Of a stretch of 36,053 nucleotides of DNA, positions 33,734 to 36,053 are shown piece by piece (within the stretch, counting starts at the first letter, position 1; every line of letters starts with the position of its first letter). The notes beneath the pieces are model-generated. The model was not told the origin of the DNA. It saw only the letters and a list, made by a program, of their open reading frames with translations, and did no database searches. Made by a program: the position numbers and the translations under genes. This DNA is from an uncultured Opitutia bacterium. GTDB lineage: Bacteria; Verrucomicrobiota; Verrucomicrobiia; Opitutales; Seribacteraceae. The DNA is taken from NCBI GenBank assembly GCA_937893275.1, contig CALBIN010000185.1, forward strand, positions 1-36,053. The letters are read 5' to 3'.

Positions 33734-35065
33734 CTACTTCTTTAGGCCGTTTAGGTAGCTTTGCCTAAGCGCGGATAGTCGATTCACTACGTCGGGATTG
33801 TTCTTGGCTAGGTTTTTTGATTCGCCCGGATCCTCGGCCAAGTCGGCGAGGAAAACTTTTCCGGAAGGTTCTCGACCTTCGGGACGGTTGTGGTCTCTGG
33901 GATTTAGCAGCAATTTCCAATTGCCTTCCCTTACCACGGATTGGTTGCCGAGTTGCCAGTAAAAGCTTTTGTGCGGCGAAGCGGTCTTATCGTTGGAAAT
34001 TACCTTGACCAAGCTTTTCCCGTCGAGCTTGCGATCATTTGGTAATTTAGCTCCGCTGAATTCGGCTAACGTCGGAAACCAATCGCATCCCGTGGCCATT
34101 TGCTGTCGGACTTCACCTTGCGGTATTTTGCCTGGCCAAGAGACGATGGAAGGAACTCGTATTCCGCCCTCGAAAAGACTGCCCTTGGCTCCACGGTATG
34201 GCCCTGAACTGCCGCCACCTCCGAAGGTGCGTGTTTCAATGGAGTGACCATGGTCGGACTGGAAGAGGATGATGGTGTTTTCTCGCAAACCAAGTTTCTC
34301 CACGTGAGTCACCACCTTGCCAATGATTTCATCCATGGACGATATGAATGCACCGTACTTGTCGCGAGGATGCGGGTGATCCTTGTAGTGTTCGCGCCAT
34401 TTGTCCGTTCCCTGAAGTGGGTAGTGCGGCCAATTGATTGCCCAGTACATGAAAAACGGTTGTTTTACGTTCTTGTCTATGAATGTCGTGCACTCGCGAA
34501 CCATGAGATCGCCAAAATAGCTTCCGTCTTCCCAAATCTCGACACCGTTGCGCCACAAATCGTGCAAGTTCGGAGGGACCCAGTAGAAGAAGTGGGAGTA
34601 GTTGTCGATGCACCCGCCCATATGGCCATAGGAGAAGTCGAAGCCTTGGCCGTTGGGCATGGTTTCGGGAGTGTACCCGAGATGCCATTTGCCGACGTGG
34701 GCCGTGGCATATCCCGCGTCCTTGAAGATTTCCGCCATGATTACTTCCTCAGTCGGCAATCCTGCCTTTCCCTTGTGGGAGGAAACGTTTCCGGGTACGC
34801 CCGCCCGTGGTGGAAGTCGGCCGGTAAGCAAACCTGCACGCGATGCGGAGCATATGGCCGATGGCGAATACATCTGATTGAAGCGAACTCCGGTTGCCGC
34901 CAGTTTGTCCAGCGTCGGGGTGGTAAGATCCTTCGAGCCGTAGCAGTTGGCGTCCACTGACCCTTGGTCGTCCGAGTAAATGACTATGACGTTCGGCTTG
35001 TCCTTGGCCGTAAGGTTGACAAGACTACCAACGCAAAATAACGCGGTGAAGATTAGAACGCGCAT
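33734..35065 (-). CDS. Secreted formylglycine-dependent sulfatase
   Basis: The 443-residue product has a signal peptide (1-20, VNLTA then K) and a type I sulfatase fold. Metal-binding SDDQG is at 31-35. The sulfatase signature reads ICSASRAGLLTGR, with Cys72 (C-x-x-x-R; C-S-A-S-R rather than the commoner C-S-P-S-R) as the residue converted to formylglycine. GKWHLGY and QSDHGHSIET supply further active-site residues. The substrate is probably a sulfated polysaccharide or small sulfate ester and cannot be specified. Export of a formylglycine enzyme needs maturation in the cytoplasm; no maturase gene is in the window. It starts only three bases after the stop of the 187-residue gene, so it belongs to the floA cluster. 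It is convergent with the ASPIC/UnbV gene, 21 bases away. Confidence 0.92.
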   Translation of the reverse strand: MRVLIFTALFCVGSLVNLTAKDKPNVIVIYSDDQGSVDANCYGSKDLTTPTLDKLAATGVRFNQMYSPSAICSASRAGLLTGRLPPRAGVPGNVSSHKGKAGLPTEEVIMAEIFKDAGYATAHVGKWHLGYTPETMPNGQGFDFSYGHMGGCIDNYSHFFYWVPPNLHDLWRNGVEIWEDGSYFGDLMVRECTTFIDKNVKQPFFMYWAINWPHYPLQGTDKWREHYKDHPHPRDKYGAFISSMDEIIGKVVTHVEKLGLRENTIILFQSDHGHSIETRTFGGGGSSGPYRGAKGSLFEGGIRVPSIVSWPGKIPQGEVRQQMATGCDWFPTLAEFSGAKLPNDRKLDGKSLVKVISNDKTASPHKSFYWQLGNQSVVREGNWKLLLNPRDHNRPEGREPSGKVFLADLAEDPGESKNLAKNNPDVVNRLSALRQSYLNGLKK

Positions 35066-35068
35066 TCC

Positions 35069-35632
35069 TTAAATTTCCGAGTTTCCGGATTGGCCATTTT
35101 GCAAGGAAACCGGCGGGCCAAGAATTTCTCTTAGCACGAGGGCCTTGCGGAGAGAATCAGGACTGCGAAGGTCGCTCACGATCGATTTGGCTAAGGCGTT
35201 TGCCTTTCTGGAATCTATGTCAAAGGCTTTCAGGTTCTTTTGCGCGGCACCCTGATGGGCGGTTGCTCCCTCTTGACGGTAGGCCACTTGGTCGGACCTT
35301 TTCGTTGGGGTTTGGGTTTTGTGGTCTGGAGCAGGGGCTTGAAGTGTAACTATTGGCGGTGGCGGCGTAACTACCGATTCTTGGGGAATCGGTTCGATTC
35401 TTTGCTCAAATCTTTGATGTTCCTGTTCCCCTCCCTCCCTGTTTTTTTCCCAGAAGTCGTTAAGGACATCGCGGAGTTGAGGTGCCTCCTCATCGGATTC
35501 GGGGGGGGCAGCGGGTTGTCGCGGAGGGGGAGGGGCGCCTTCATCGTCTTTATTCTTTTTGAAAAGCCTCCCGAACAGGGACGCGAGCACCAAGAGCACT
35601 ATGATTAGACTGTCGAACGAGATGTCTGGCAT
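35069..35632 (-). CDS. Single-span membrane protein with proline-rich stretches, next to floA
   Basis: The 187-residue product is not recognised. It begins with a short N-terminal membrane helix (about 8-22, LIIVLLVLASLFGRL) followed by KKNKDD, so most of the chain should be in the cytoplasm. The middle is proline-rich (PPPPRQPAAPP, TPPPPIVTLQAPAP) with a glutamine/glutamate-rich acidic part between. The C-terminal 50 residues (ANALAKSIVSDLRSPDSLRKALVLREILGPP) look like a conserved helical domain, a pattern I associate with small proteins following flotillin genes in this group. It lies 40 bases after floA and 3 bases before the sulfatase on the same strand. A scaffold role with FloA is inference. 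Confidence 0.72.
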   Translation of the reverse strand: MPDISFDSLIIVLLVLASLFGRLFKKNKDDEGAPPPPRQPAAPPESDEEAPQLRDVLNDFWEKNREGGEQEHQRFEQRIEPIPQESVVTPPPPIVTLQAPAPDHKTQTPTKRSDQVAYRQEGATAHQGAAQKNLKAFDIDSRKANALAKSIVSDLRSPDSLRKALVLREILGPPVSLQNGQSGNSEI

Positions 35633-35672
35633 CTTTCTTTCAGGTGCTCAGCGTTTGCTGTCGTGAAAAAAC

Positions 35673-36053
35673 TTAGGAGTTTTCGTCGGACTTTGAAATC
35701 GTTTCGCGCATATCGGTGTCGGCCTGAACATTACGCATACGATAGTAGTCCATGATGCCGAAGTTGCCGCTGCGGAATGCTTCCGCCATGGCAAGCGGAA
35801 TTTGTGCCTCGGCTTCCACCACCTTGGCCCGCATCTCTTGAACCTTGGCACTGTTTTCTTGCTCCATGGCGACGGCTGCGGCACGACGTATTTCCGCTTG
35901 CGCTTGGGCAACTTCCTTGTCTGCGGCTGCCTGAGACGTGCGTAGCATTGCCCCACGGTTTTCGCCAAGGTCGACGTCGGCTATGTCGATGGAGAGGATC
36001 TCGAATGCGGTTCCTTGGTCAAGTCCTCTTGCTAGGACGCTTTCGGTAATGGA
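35673..36053 (-). CDS. floA: Flotillin-like protein FloA (5' end missing)
   Basis: The frame is open from the right edge; 126 C-terminal codons are in the window and the N-terminus (membrane hairpin and most of the SPFH domain) is outside. The visible part matches the FloA/YqfA family: [37 protein letters not shown], then a coiled coil rich in Ala and Glu ([36 protein letters not shown]), and the terminal [27 protein letters not shown]. FloA forms membrane scaffolds linked to lipid microdomains. It is the first visible gene of a minus-strand cluster with the 187-residue protein and the sulfatase. The stop is TAA at 35673-35675. Confidence 0.93.
   Translation of the reverse strand, partial: SITESVLARGLDQGTAFEILSIDIADVDLGENRGAMLRTSQAAADKEVAQAQAEIRRAAAVAMEQENSAKVQEMRAKVVEAEAQIPLAMAEAFRSGNFGIMDYYRMRNVQADTDMRETISKSDENS

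Overview
The window looks like a chromosomal segment of a free-living member of the Planctomycetes-Verrucomicrobia-Chlamydiae group, most probably Verrucomicrobiota. This is an inference from gene content: a Tat-signal Gfo/Idh/MocA oxidoreductase paired with a ThuA-domain protein, a one-domain sulfatase, a CRTAC1/ASPIC-UnbV lipoprotein, a FloA flotillin, pyruvate phosphate dikinase, bacterial GYF_2-domain proteins and MORN lipoproteins with long proline-rich tails. There is no rRNA, CRISPR array, insertion sequence or clear prophage. Two tRNA genes are present, Gln(UUG) and Ser(CGA), both with encoded CCA.

Layout. 1-7350 is catabolic: a secreted GH42-like glycoside hydrolase (cut by the left edge) downstream of an SLC13-type transporter on the minus strand, then a plus-strand ThuA + Gfo/Idh/MocA pair ending at a strong terminator. 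7383-8343 holds dcd and a SufU-like gene whose product has lost three of four metal ligands. 8340-13125 is a minus-strand series in the order pyrH, frr, proB, uvrD/pcrA-like helicase; proB has a broken 5' end. 13198-17814 holds tRNA-Gln, a MORN_2/proline-rich lipoprotein divergent from a GYF_2-AIM24 protein, then an XRE regulator overlapping an Hsp15-like S4 protein. 17914-23781 holds an enlarged tatC carrying a SAM-like insertion, ppdK, and hflX interrupted by an in-frame TAG. 23815-27139 is a fused glycine dehydrogenase followed by a small membrane protein. 27454-31011 is a second GYF_2 protein convergent with a second MORN/proline-rich lipoprotein. 31138-33712 holds tRNA-Ser, an unlisted 59-residue Cys protein and the overlapping ASPIC/UnbV lipoprotein. 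33734-36053 is a minus-strand floA - unknown - sulfatase cluster cut by the right edge.

Most notable points. (a) TatC has a SAM-domain-like module in its first periplasmic loop plus an extra C-terminal membrane segment and domain. (b) GYF_2-domain genes sit next to MORN/proline-rich lipoprotein genes at two separate loci, and Asp/Asn-Pro-Phe motifs recur in proteins of both loci; GYF domains elsewhere bind proline-rich ligands, so this may be an undescribed envelope module, though topology argues against simple direct binding. (c) There are three apparent lesions or recoding candidates in housekeeping-type genes: hflX amber, proB 5' frame break, and a SufU-like protein without its ligand cysteines. 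All functional calls come from reading motifs by eye; no database search was run.
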